The notes beneath the pieces were generated by a model. That model was given only the letters and a program-made list of their open reading frames with translations, ran no database searches and was not told the DNA's origin. From assembly GCF_001866665.1 (NCBI RefSeq), contig NZ_MLYO01000052.1:1-64000 (forward strand): a stretch of 64,000 nucleotides of DNA, in the 5' to 3' direction. Source of the DNA: Streptomyces monashensis. Its GTDB lineage: Bacteria; Actinomycetota; Actinomycetes; Streptomycetales; Streptomycetaceae. Made by a program: the position numbers and the translations under genes. Below, piece after piece: positions 24,816 through 32,567 of this stretch; the stretch's first letter is position 1, and each line of letters opens with the position of its first letter.

Positions 24816-26243
24816 GTGAGCACACACATACCCGACGACCCGACAGCGCTTGACCACACGCTGGAGGTCACTCTCGGCCGACGTGCCCCCTTCACCCAGG
24901 TCGGCGACTGGGTCCTGCTCTCCGGCGCAGACTCCGACGCCCGAACCCTGTACTGGGCCCTGTCCGCCCACCTCAACGCCTCGCGGGACGACAACGAGGT
25001 CTGGCCGGGCCTGCTCACACTCGCCCGCATCCTGGGGCTGAAGAAGCCCGAGAACGTCACCAAGTACATGCTGCAGCTGGAAGTGATCGGCGCCGTCGAG
25101 GTCATCCGCTCCACGACGGGCCTGGTACGCCGCAACCGCTACATCGTGCACCAGACCCCACCCTCCGGCTACTGCGGACCGCGATCCATGGCCGACTGGT
25201 ACGCCCTCAACCGAGCCGCCACCGACGAGACCCCAGAAGAGCGCGACGCCCGCGAAGCCGCCTTCGACTCCTGGCTCACTTCCACCCGCCAGACACTCAA
25301 AGAACACTGCCAGCAGACCGCCCACGCCCGAGCACTGGCAAGGAAGGGCCGCACGCCCCTGGCGCCGGCCATCCCCTTCCTCGGCCTGAATTCCCGTACC
25401 CCCACAGCAGGAGGTACGGGGCGAGCTGGGAATTCCATCAAACCAGCAGGCCGGACCGTACCCCTTGCTGTGGGGGTACGCACCCCCGCAGCAAGGCGCT
25501 TCGCACCTCCACCGCAAGGGGTTGAAGTAGACCAAGAAGAACAACACCAAGAACCCGCGCCTGCGGCGCGAAGCGTCGCCAACGGCCGAAGGCCTCATAC
25601 AGCAAGTAGTGAGCACGCCCGCCGCAACGACACCAACGGCGTACTCGAACAGCCAGCACTGCCACAGGCACCCCGCAGTGGTGTCCGCCAACGGATGAAC
25701 CGAGCCCAAACACAGCTCGTCGAGGCCGTCGAAGCCGGGCTTCCCGAAGAACTACGCACCCTGCTCCCGAAGTTCCGCCCCGCGACAATGCGGGACACCA
25801 TCCTGCGTGAAGCCCAGCACCGCACTGCCGAAGAGCTGATCTCGCGAGCCGACCGGCGCTGGTACGCCTGGGGCCTCGCCTCGACCGCCGACATCTCCAC
25901 CGGCGGAGCAGGCCTGGCACATCCCGTCGGCGTCGCCGTACGGCTCATAGCCTCCCACCGATGTCCCATCGGCAAATGCGGCCGCGAATGCCCTGACCCA
26001 CGGTGCGAAGACGGAATCATCATCGACACCAACCGGTCATGCCCCCGATGCGCCGAACATCGGAACGATCACCGCCATGGAGCCGCCCAGCCGACTACCC
26101 CCACCCGCAAGAGCAAGCCGTCACGACCTGAATGCGACAGCTGCGACAGGCCCATGGTCGGTCCAGCACACCCCGATGGCATCTGCCGCGATTGCAGACA
26201 GTCCATGGCAGGGACAGTGAGCAGCCTCCGACGAGCCCTGTGA
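24816..26243 (+). CDS. Winged-helix, Cys-rich protein resembling linear-plasmid replication initiators
   Basis: 475 residues. Residues ~40-110 form a MarR/Rep-type winged helix (TLYWALSAHLNASRDDNEVW, ARILGLKKPENVTKYMLQL). Residues ~185-260 are a low-complexity linker whose DNA holds inverted repeats. The C-terminus has Cys pairs (CPIGKCGRECPDPRC, CPRCAEH, CDSCDRPM, CRDC) that could bind zinc. Streptomyces linear-plasmid Rep1-type proteins carry their iterons inside the gene, so a replication role is possible. No Rep2-like helicase follows. A transcription factor is the alternative. Confidence 0.7.
   Translation: MSTHIPDDPTALDHTLEVTLGRRAPFTQVGDWVLLSGADSDARTLYWALSAHLNASRDDNEVWPGLLTLARILGLKKPENVTKYMLQLEVIGAVEVIRSTTGLVRRNRYIVHQTPPSGYCGPRSMADWYALNRAATDETPEERDAREAAFDSWLTSTRQTLKEHCQQTAHARALARKGRTPLAPAIPFLGLNSRTPTAGGTGRAGNSIKPAGRTVPLAVGVRTPAARRFAPPPQGVEVDQEEQHQEPAPAARSVANGRRPHTASSEHARRNDTNGVLEQPALPQAPRSGVRQRMNRAQTQLVEAVEAGLPEELRTLLPKFRPATMRDTILREAQHRTAEELISRADRRWYAWGLASTADISTGGAGLAHPVGVAVRLIASHRCPIGKCGRECPDPRCEDGIIIDTNRSCPRCAEHRNDHRHGAAQPTTPTRKSKPSRPECDSCDRPMVGPAHPDGICRDCRQSMAGTVSSLRRAL
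25388..25496. repeat. Nested inverted repeats inside the Rep-like gene
   Basis: CGTACCCCCACAGCA (25395-25409) is exactly inverted at 25466-25480. CCTTGCTGTGGGGGT (25463-25477) pairs 14/15 with ACCCCCGCAGCAAGG (25482-25496) across four bases. GAATTCCC (25388) pairs with GGGAATTC (25428). The density is far above the surroundings and suggests protein-binding iterons or an origin. Confidence 0.7.
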
Positions 26244-26401
26244 CGGCGGCTGGGTCCAGGACATTTGACTGTCCCCGCCAAAGCCTCCCGGCCCCCGCCG
26301 TGCACGCGGCACAGCGGGGAGCGCGGAGAGACCGCCGGGCCGATCGCGCCGGCGCGGGAGTGCGGGCGGCATGGCGTGCCTGGTCACAAGGCCGTGCGGT
26401 T

Positions 26402-26470
26402 ACTCAGGTTGAACTCCTGGAGTCCGGTGGCCGTGACGGTTCTTGATCGTCGCGGTACGACGTCGTCATG
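26402..26470 (+). repeat. IS630-end relic, copy B
   Basis: Second copy of the 20364-20433 repeat. Here the terminal ATG opens a short IS630-like frame. Confidence 0.75.
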
Positions 26471-26575
26471 CGGTACGCGCATGGGGGCGGGCTGATGCCC
26501 AAGGAGCAGGAAAAGCGGGAGCGGGTGCGCCTTGAGGCGGCCGAGCAGCAGCTCACCGCGCCCATCCGACCCGCA
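26468..26575 (+). pseudogene. IS630-type transposase, N-terminal fragment
   Basis: From ATG 26468 the frame reads MRYAHGGGLMPKEQEKRERV followed by RLEAAEQQL, close to the conserved beginning of streptomycete IS630 transposases (MRYADGGGLT...). After about 30 codons it diverges into unrelated sequence; the HTH and DDE parts are absent. Up to 26989 no gene is recognisable. Confidence 0.6.
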
Positions 26576-26989
26576 ATACCGCGTGTGCTACACACCGGAG
26601 GTGTCTGTCCCCGACCATCCGGGAGAGACACCTCCCGGGCGTTTGAAGTCGGTGGCCGCCGCTTCCCCGGCTCATGTGTCGGCACGTTGTTGCCCGGCAC
26701 TCGTCGTTGCGCTCGGTTCGTGCTCCACGACGTACGGCGGGCTCGCCGCGCCCTCGGGGAAGAACCAGAAGTGTCCCAGTTCAATGTGTCCGAGCGTCTT
26801 CGAGCTGCGTACGGAAGCGGCGGCTCCCACCTAGCCGAGCCGGGCGCCGGTCACGGCCAGTGTGATGCGCTCCAGGCCGTGCGTGGCGGCGAAGCCATTA
26901 ACCCGGGCTTCCACCTTGCGTGACGGACGGTGCCCCCAGGACGGCGCGATTCCTCTCCCGCCGCCCGCCGTGCCCCGATCCGATGCCGC

Positions 26990-27658
26990 CTACTGCTCCG
27001 TGATGGCCTCCTGGTGCAGGCCGAAGAGCGGGAGAGACTGCTCAGGGAGTCCTTCGACGCGGACTGAGACGGTCCGGTGGGCCTCCCATGCGGAGCGGGT
27101 GAGCCTGAGGCGCCTGAGGGTCTGGAGAGTGCCGCGGACCGCATGCCGTTCGATCCCGTCGTCCGTGTATCCGAGCTTCTTGGCGATGGCGTAGGAGGCA
27201 GGGTTGTCCGTGTACGCGCTGGAGCAGACCTCTTGTGCACCCAGTTCACTGAAGGCTAGGTGCAGGATGGCCTCGCGCATCTCGGTGCCGTATCCCTGAC
27301 CGTGGAAGGGCAGTCCGAGCCAGCAGGCGTCGGTGGCCTCCTTGGTAATGGCGAAGTTCTTGGCTGCTAGGGACTGCACGCCAATGACAGTGTCGTCGCG
27401 GCTCACGGTGAGGTCCAGGGTCCAGTCGAGAGGCTGCCAGGTTCCTTGGCATCGCCAGTGGTGCTGCATCACGGCAAAGCCCCTGGCCGTGGGGGGCAGG
27501 TCGGTCCAAGGCACGGGGAAGGGCATGACTTCCGGGCCGTGGATGCCGTCGGCGGCTACTTGGGCCAGTTGGTCGAGTTTCTGAGGTGTGGGAAGAGACA
27601 GACGGAGCCGAGGTGTGGTCAAGGTCAGCGATGCCAGGGGCCAGGCGAGTTCATTCAT
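26990..27658 (-). CDS. godH: GNAT N-acetyltransferase of goadsporin cluster
   Basis: 222 residues with a RimJ/RimL-type GNAT fold. The acetyl-CoA loop GLPFHGQGYGTEMREAIL (near 125-142) and the C-terminal NPASYAIAKKLGYTDDG are clear. Goadsporin carries N-acetyl-alanine, added by GodH in the known pathway. ATG 27658 overlaps the preceding dehydratase-partner gene by eight bases (ATGAATGA). Last gene of the god operon. Confidence 0.88.
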   Translation of the reverse strand: MNELAWPLASLTLTTPRLRLSLPTPQKLDQLAQVAADGIHGPEVMPFPVPWTDLPPTARGFAVMQHHWRCQGTWQPLDWTLDLTVSRDDTVIGVQSLAAKNFAITKEATDACWLGLPFHGQGYGTEMREAILHLAFSELGAQEVCSSAYTDNPASYAIAKKLGYTDDGIERHAVRGTLQTLRRLRLTRSAWEAHRTVSVRVEGLPEQSLPLFGLHQEAITEQ

Positions 27659-28520
27659 GAGATTCCTTCGTGCCGGTTAGTGCGCGCCACAGAGCGCGGG
27701 CCGTCAGTGCTTCTTCGAGCGGCGTCACGCCGAGTCGGTTATGCATGAGGTGGACGTGGTGGAACAGCAGGTAGGGCTTGGGAGTGAGGGGTTGTGCGGC
27801 TACCGCCTCGTCGAGGTGGGTCTGGCACTGCTGTGTGTAGCTGGCCAGAGTCGCCTGTACTGGTTCGGGGCAGGAGCGGGCCGCGGCTGGGCGGCTGTCC
27901 AGTAGGGCGTCAAGGTGGTCTGCATATCCCGGCGCTCTGCCGTGCGGTCCGTGACTCCAGTACCAGGCGTATTGGTGGACGAAGGCGCGCCGACGCGGCT
28001 CGGGCAGCAAGGATGTGAGCATCTCGAGATGGGCGCGAGTCACAAGCAGACGTTGTGAGGCGGCGTAGGGCATGAGCGTGAGGGCGGTGTTGCTGCCCAA
28101 CTGGAAGAGCTGCTCGGCGTGCTGTACGCCACCCTCGCCGCGGTATTTGCGGGTTTCGGGTGCGTATACAGACCGGCTAAACCCAAGATGAGCAGCGGTA
28201 CCCGCCGTCGGTTCATTCGCTTTCCGGGACAGGAAGGCGTGGGTACGGCCGTCAATGAGGCCATCGACGGCGCTAATGCAGCGTAGCGGCACCTGAACCC
28301 TGAGCCGTAGATGCATGCCGAACTCATCGATGAATCGGAGGTAGAACCAGGCCGGGGGGCCCGCAAGTCGCGCGATGCCCGCCAGGGTTGATGGCAGATG
28401 GTCGGTAAGGAATTCGTCGATTAGGAGACGCGAACCGAGGTGTATCCGGTAGTGGAGCCAAGGAGACGCGCGGTGGAACACAGCGTCTGAATCCTCCGCG
28501 ACGGCGGTGAGATCAGACAA
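27651..28520 (-). CDS. godG: LanB small domain (thiopeptide-type elimination protein)
   Basis: About 289 residues of the SpaB C-terminal/thiopeptide-type bacteriocin biosynthesis family: SPWLHYRIHLGSRLLIDEFL near the N-terminus, WFYLRFIDEFGMHLRLRVQV and RGEGGVQHAEQLFQLGSNTA. In split LanB enzymes this part eliminates glutamate from glutamylated Ser/Thr to give dehydroalanine; GodG does this in goadsporin. I place the start at TTG 28520, giving a TTGTCTGA overlap with godF. The open frame upstream is shadow sequence. Confidence 0.85.
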   Translation of the reverse strand: MSDLTAVAEDSDAVFHRASPWLHYRIHLGSRLLIDEFLTDHLPSTLAGIARLAGPPAWFYLRFIDEFGMHLRLRVQVPLRCISAVDGLIDGRTHAFLSRKANEPTAGTAAHLGFSRSVYAPETRKYRGEGGVQHAEQLFQLGSNTALTLMPYAASQRLLVTRAHLEMLTSLLPEPRRRAFVHQYAWYWSHGPHGRAPGYADHLDALLDSRPAAARSCPEPVQATLASYTQQCQTHLDEAVAAQPLTPKPYLLFHHVHLMHNRLGVTPLEEALTARALWRALTGTKESHE

Positions 28521-31026
28521 GGGTGACCAGCCCCATGAGTTCGCGAACGCGGTGGCTCGCCGGGGAACCGGTGGTAGCTGGCAGTGCTTCGGAGATGTCG
28601 ACTTCCACGCAGTGGGGATCCAGGTGAGGGAAGGCGGCCCACAGGGAGTAGGGATGCGCAAAGTGCACCCAGTGGGGCTTCTTCCGGCGCAGGCCCATCG
28701 CTGTGCGCGCCACCTCCGCGAGGTAGATCTCGTCAGGCAGGCCGAGTCGCGTGCGCCAGCTGTCGACACGCAGTAGGTAGTCGATGTCCCTCTCCCCCGG
28801 AGCCGGGCGGGGAACATCGTCCGGTCTCACGCGCCACCGCTGGCGCGCCCAGACGATACCGTCGGCGGTGATGCGTGGCAGCACGGTGGGCTCCGCTGTT
28901 CCCGCCACGCTGTCGTTAAAGCGGTACTCGCGGTCCACTCGGCCAGTGATCACCCAAGGGTTCGACAGTAGGACGAGCAGGCCGACCGGTCCTTTCAGGA
29001 GCAGGTGGGGCACCGTGCCCACGTAGTGTGTGGCCACCGGCTGCCCGCTGCGATTGGTCAGCTGTAGAGTTCCGGTCGCTAAGTCGTGTCGCAGGCTCAG
29101 ATGAGAAAGCGATGTCTGCTGGCCCTGAGACGGTACGTCGGAGGGCCAGGCCAGGTAGGGGCCCATCGCGAGTGCGGGACGCTGCATTTCCGACCAGTCG
29201 GCGAAGGCGGACAGCTGCAGCACTTCGCAGCCGGGGTGCTGGGCGTTGAGCCAAGTCCGCAGCGCATCTGCCAGGCTCGGCCCGAAGAGGCTGTTGTCCG
29301 TCCACCGGGCCAGCACGCCCGCGGTGCCAGACTGCACATTATTGATGACCAGCTGTACGCGGTCGGCATCCACGTCAGGGAGAGAAGGCTGGGCGGGGAC
29401 CTGGAAGTACAGGGTTGCGTGGCAGGCCGCCACGGTGCCCTTGCCGCTTGGCCCTAGCTTGTCTTGCAACTTCCGCGCTGAGCTGCGGGCCCGGGCACCG
29501 AACGCCGTGGTCGGGCTGATCCGAGAGGCGGCCCGGTACAAGAAGGACAGTACATCGCGACAGACCCCTCCGGTGCCGTAAGTGCCAAGGAAACAGTCCA
29601 CCATCGCGCTGTAGAGGGGGGACAGCTGCACGAATGGTGCGATGCCGGCGCCTGCACGGCGCAGCGCGTCTTCGATTGCTGCCCGTTCTTCGTTGGGGAG
29701 CGTGGGAAGGGCTTCGGTGACTGTTTCGTGGGACGGGGAGGTTTCGCCAGCCCACAACGGGCCCGGGCTGCCTGGCGAAGCGCTACCAAGCACCTCCCGT
29801 GTCGTGTGCGCGGCGCGCTCCAACAGCCGGAAGCGCTCTTGTGCGCCGGTCGGGCGGGTGCCAAGCTCCTCTTCCACCTGTGCCAGGCTTGCTATCCCGT
29901 TGGAGATCGGGTCTACACCAGTGTGCACGGGGGCGTTCTCTAGACCGGTCAGCCACTGGAGAAGAGGCCCGAAATGGCTCCGATCATGGGGCTCCCAAGG
30001 AGCGACGGGTTGGAGGATGCCGACGTTGAGCAGGTGCCGAGCCAATTCCTGGCCGTTGTCTCCGAGTAGGTCGCCCATCTCACGCAAGGGGCGTACATCC
30101 CGCGGGAGCGCCGCTATGGCCTTCCGGTAGTCCTCGATCACTACCACGTCGTCGCCGCGGGTGAAGAATCCGTCGAGACAGGTGAAGTGTGAGCTGCTGA
30201 AGCACAGTTCTCCATCGACCTCGGTGATGCCGGCGTTGATTCGCACGGGCATGCAAGCTGATCGCTGTGTATCGCGCCCCAGGGACAGCATCAACTCCAG
30301 AGCTGCGGACCGCGAGGACGTGAATACGCTGTCCTGCCGGGCACTGCCGCCGTCTGTGTCTTCTGGTCCCAGGAACCCGATGGTGGTCAGTCCGCTGAAA
30401 GGGCTGGGTTTGACGGTGGCACGCGCCGCGTAGTGGAAGGCGGTACGGCCCAGGCGGCTGCGGTAGGAGACGGCCTTGTCAGGTGAGTGGTTCAGCAGGT
30501 GCTGGGAGAAGTCCACGCTGGCCATGGCCAGGCTCGGTGCGATGTCCTCCCGAGCCAGTTCTTGCACCAATTGGCGGCCAGCGTGCCTGTTGTGGCGCTC
30601 CAGTGCTTTGCCCGCGTCCTCCACGGTGACGTCGGCGTGTTGGAGGACGTCCAGCCACGCGTTCACGGAGTTCCGCGTGTGCTGATCAAGGAGCGGCATG
30701 GCTATGTCGAGGGCGCGCTGAGTAGAGGGAGAACGGCGGCTGTTGAAGACGTCGCGCCGGACTTTCAGCAAGGCGCGGCGCGGTGCCGCATCTTCGACGG
30801 TGGGCACCAGGTGGTGCAGACGGTCAGCCAGCGACGTCGCCAGGGCGGCTGCACGGGTGCGCAGGTCGCTGGCGGTCCGGATCAATGCGCCGACGTCGTG
30901 GGCTTTGGTGTCTTCCAGTAGCGACGCGGGCAGGGCACAGGTGCGCGCGACGAGAAAGTGGGCGACAGCGACGGTTGCCCCGGTTGTGGGCAGGGTGCCG
31001 ATGTTTGGTGTGGCGGACGAGGTCAT
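28513..31026 (-). CDS. godF: Lantibiotic dehydratase, glutamylation domain (LanB N-terminal)
   Basis: 837 residues of the tRNA-Glu-dependent LanB glutamylation family. FHYAARATVKPSPFSGLTTI (near 210-230), RISPTTAFGARARSSARKLQ and VDADRVQLVINNVQSGTAGV match the conserved blocks. It transfers glutamate to Ser residues of the precursor; elimination is done by the separate GodG protein. ATG 31026 overlaps the oxidase stop (ATGA). Confidence 0.9.
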   Translation of the reverse strand: MTSSATPNIGTLPTTGATVAVAHFLVARTCALPASLLEDTKAHDVGALIRTASDLRTRAAALATSLADRLHHLVPTVEDAAPRRALLKVRRDVFNSRRSPSTQRALDIAMPLLDQHTRNSVNAWLDVLQHADVTVEDAGKALERHNRHAGRQLVQELAREDIAPSLAMASVDFSQHLLNHSPDKAVSYRSRLGRTAFHYAARATVKPSPFSGLTTIGFLGPEDTDGGSARQDSVFTSSRSAALELMLSLGRDTQRSACMPVRINAGITEVDGELCFSSSHFTCLDGFFTRGDDVVVIEDYRKAIAALPRDVRPLREMGDLLGDNGQELARHLLNVGILQPVAPWEPHDRSHFGPLLQWLTGLENAPVHTGVDPISNGIASLAQVEEELGTRPTGAQERFRLLERAAHTTREVLGSASPGSPGPLWAGETSPSHETVTEALPTLPNEERAAIEDALRRAGAGIAPFVQLSPLYSAMVDCFLGTYGTGGVCRDVLSFLYRAASRISPTTAFGARARSSARKLQDKLGPSGKGTVAACHATLYFQVPAQPSLPDVDADRVQLVINNVQSGTAGVLARWTDNSLFGPSLADALRTWLNAQHPGCEVLQLSAFADWSEMQRPALAMGPYLAWPSDVPSQGQQTSLSHLSLRHDLATGTLQLTNRSGQPVATHYVGTVPHLLLKGPVGLLVLLSNPWVITGRVDREYRFNDSVAGTAEPTVLPRITADGIVWARQRWRVRPDDVPRPAPGERDIDYLLRVDSWRTRLGLPDEIYLAEVARTAMGLRRKKPHWVHFAHPYSLWAAFPHLDPHCVEVDISEALPATTGSPASHRVRELMGLVTLV

Positions 31027-32567
31027 TGCGGTGTGTCCTCCAGCAGTGCGCGGGCCCGGCGCACCCACTCGGCGGAGTTGACGTCCTGGGCACCGACCGA
31101 TGCCGATGCGCCTTCTTCAGAGGCGGCGCTGCTGAGAATGAACTCGCCCACGGAACACTCGGACAGGTAGTCGTTGCCCGTCGCCTCGGCCACCAGATCG
31201 GCGTTGCCGCTGCCCAGCGCGCAGGGAGCCAGTCGCATCGCGGTCGCTACCAGGTACATAGTCTGATAGAGAACGCCCACGTTTTTCAGAGTCGTGGCAT
31301 AGGCCATGCTGTCGTACTTCCAGGACAGCCGCTTCATGCGTGAGGTGATGCTGAACACCATGTCGGGGTAGGCCAGCCCGCCGGTGGCCGTCCAGGCAGC
31401 CTGTGAGACAGCGTGCACGAGTCGTGTTTCCCCGTTGATACGTGTGAGTTCGTGCCGGTGAGGATCATAGTGGTAGATGCCGGGCTCCAGATCCAAAGAG
31501 CGTGTGACCGTCACGTACAACTCAAGTTCATACGCGGCTCCACCTCCTGGATAAGGGCGCGAGGTTGTCTCGTAGGGCACGCCGGGGGCCGGCGGGCTGA
31601 AGCCCCGGATGCGCCCGACGCGATAGAGGAACTCGCCAAGTTGGCGAAGAGTCAGAGGTACTTCTCCAGCCATTCGTCGTGAGGTACGGCCTTCGAGCGC
31701 GACGGTCAGAGCCGGGTCACGAGCCAGTACGGAGTCCCAGTCTGGCCGGTACATGGGAATGGGAGCTTCACCGTCTGCGGAGGGCCTTACGGCTGGCTCT
31801 GGAGGGGTGGTGTCCAGGTGTGCGAAGTTCGCACCGAAGGGATAGTCGTGGCGTCCGAAGCGTGATCGGGCGTGGAACAGCAGGTCGTGAAACGCCCACA
31901 ACTCGGGCATGTTGCTGCCAGAGGCTTGGGCGTCCGCTCCCGCCGGTTCAGCGACTAGGAAGCCTGCGGCGAGCAGGTGTTCGGTCAGGTTGTGTAGCAC
32001 ACCGGCATCGGTCCCGAATGCTCTGAGTGCCGTCAGCGCATTTCCCTCGGTCAGCGACGTCACCCATTGCCTGGCTGCGGGGGAGCGCAAGGTCGTACGG
32101 TGGGCCGTCAACGGTGATTCCAGCACGAGTGCGCCCTGATGGGAGCGGAGATAGCTGGCGTCGGCCAGCCGCACGACCGCCTCGTCCGCGAGAGCTTTCA
32201 CCGTGTACGAGGCAGTGGGGGTCAGGGCCTGCAGTGCGGCGTGCATCTGACCGCAGTCGGACGGCGTGTGAAAGGCGCGCGTTACCAAGTGCCGCAGCCG
32301 GTGCAGCGTACCAAGCACTTGGCCCCGTACCGGGGCGGCGACCGGTGTCAGAGCGCTGTCCAGACCTTGTCCGTATCGGGACCAGGTGGAAAGCACGTCC
32401 CGCGAGGCCGAATTCATCGACCGCAGCGCGTAGCGGCCCCAAGGGCTTTCCAGCCGCAGTCCGTCGCCGTCCTCAGCAACGGTCAGGCCGGTGCGGGGGC
32501 GTATGGACTCGCCGGTCCCCTCGCATCTGGTGAGGACTCCGGTGCGCAGAAGGTCCGAGGGTGCCAT
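31023..32567 (-). CDS. godE: SagB-type FMN azoline dehydrogenase
   Basis: 514 residues. The C-terminal nitroreductase domain shows RTSRRMAGEVPLTLRQLGEF, SRPYPGGGAAYELELYVTVT and a final LAPCALGSGNADLVAEATGN, the FMN-binding pattern of SagB/McbC dehydrogenases. It oxidises oxazolines/thiazolines made by the YcaO enzyme to azoles. ATG 32567 shares a base with the godD stop (TGATG). Confidence 0.92.
   Translation of the reverse strand: MAPSDLLRTGVLTRCEGTGESIRPRTGLTVAEDGDGLRLESPWGRYALRSMNSASRDVLSTWSRYGQGLDSALTPVAAPVRGQVLGTLHRLRHLVTRAFHTPSDCGQMHAALQALTPTASYTVKALADEAVVRLADASYLRSHQGALVLESPLTAHRTTLRSPAARQWVTSLTEGNALTALRAFGTDAGVLHNLTEHLLAAGFLVAEPAGADAQASGSNMPELWAFHDLLFHARSRFGRHDYPFGANFAHLDTTPPEPAVRPSADGEAPIPMYRPDWDSVLARDPALTVALEGRTSRRMAGEVPLTLRQLGEFLYRVGRIRGFSPPAPGVPYETTSRPYPGGGAAYELELYVTVTRSLDLEPGIYHYDPHRHELTRINGETRLVHAVSQAAWTATGGLAYPDMVFSITSRMKRLSWKYDSMAYATTLKNVGVLYQTMYLVATAMRLAPCALGSGNADLVAEATGNDYLSECSVGEFILSSAASEEGASASVGAQDVNSAEWVRRARALLEDTPQ

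Noticed and set aside
25388..25496. CRISPR-like repeats
   Set aside because: The repeats are inverted, few and lie within a coding frame; no regular spacers exist anywhere in the window.
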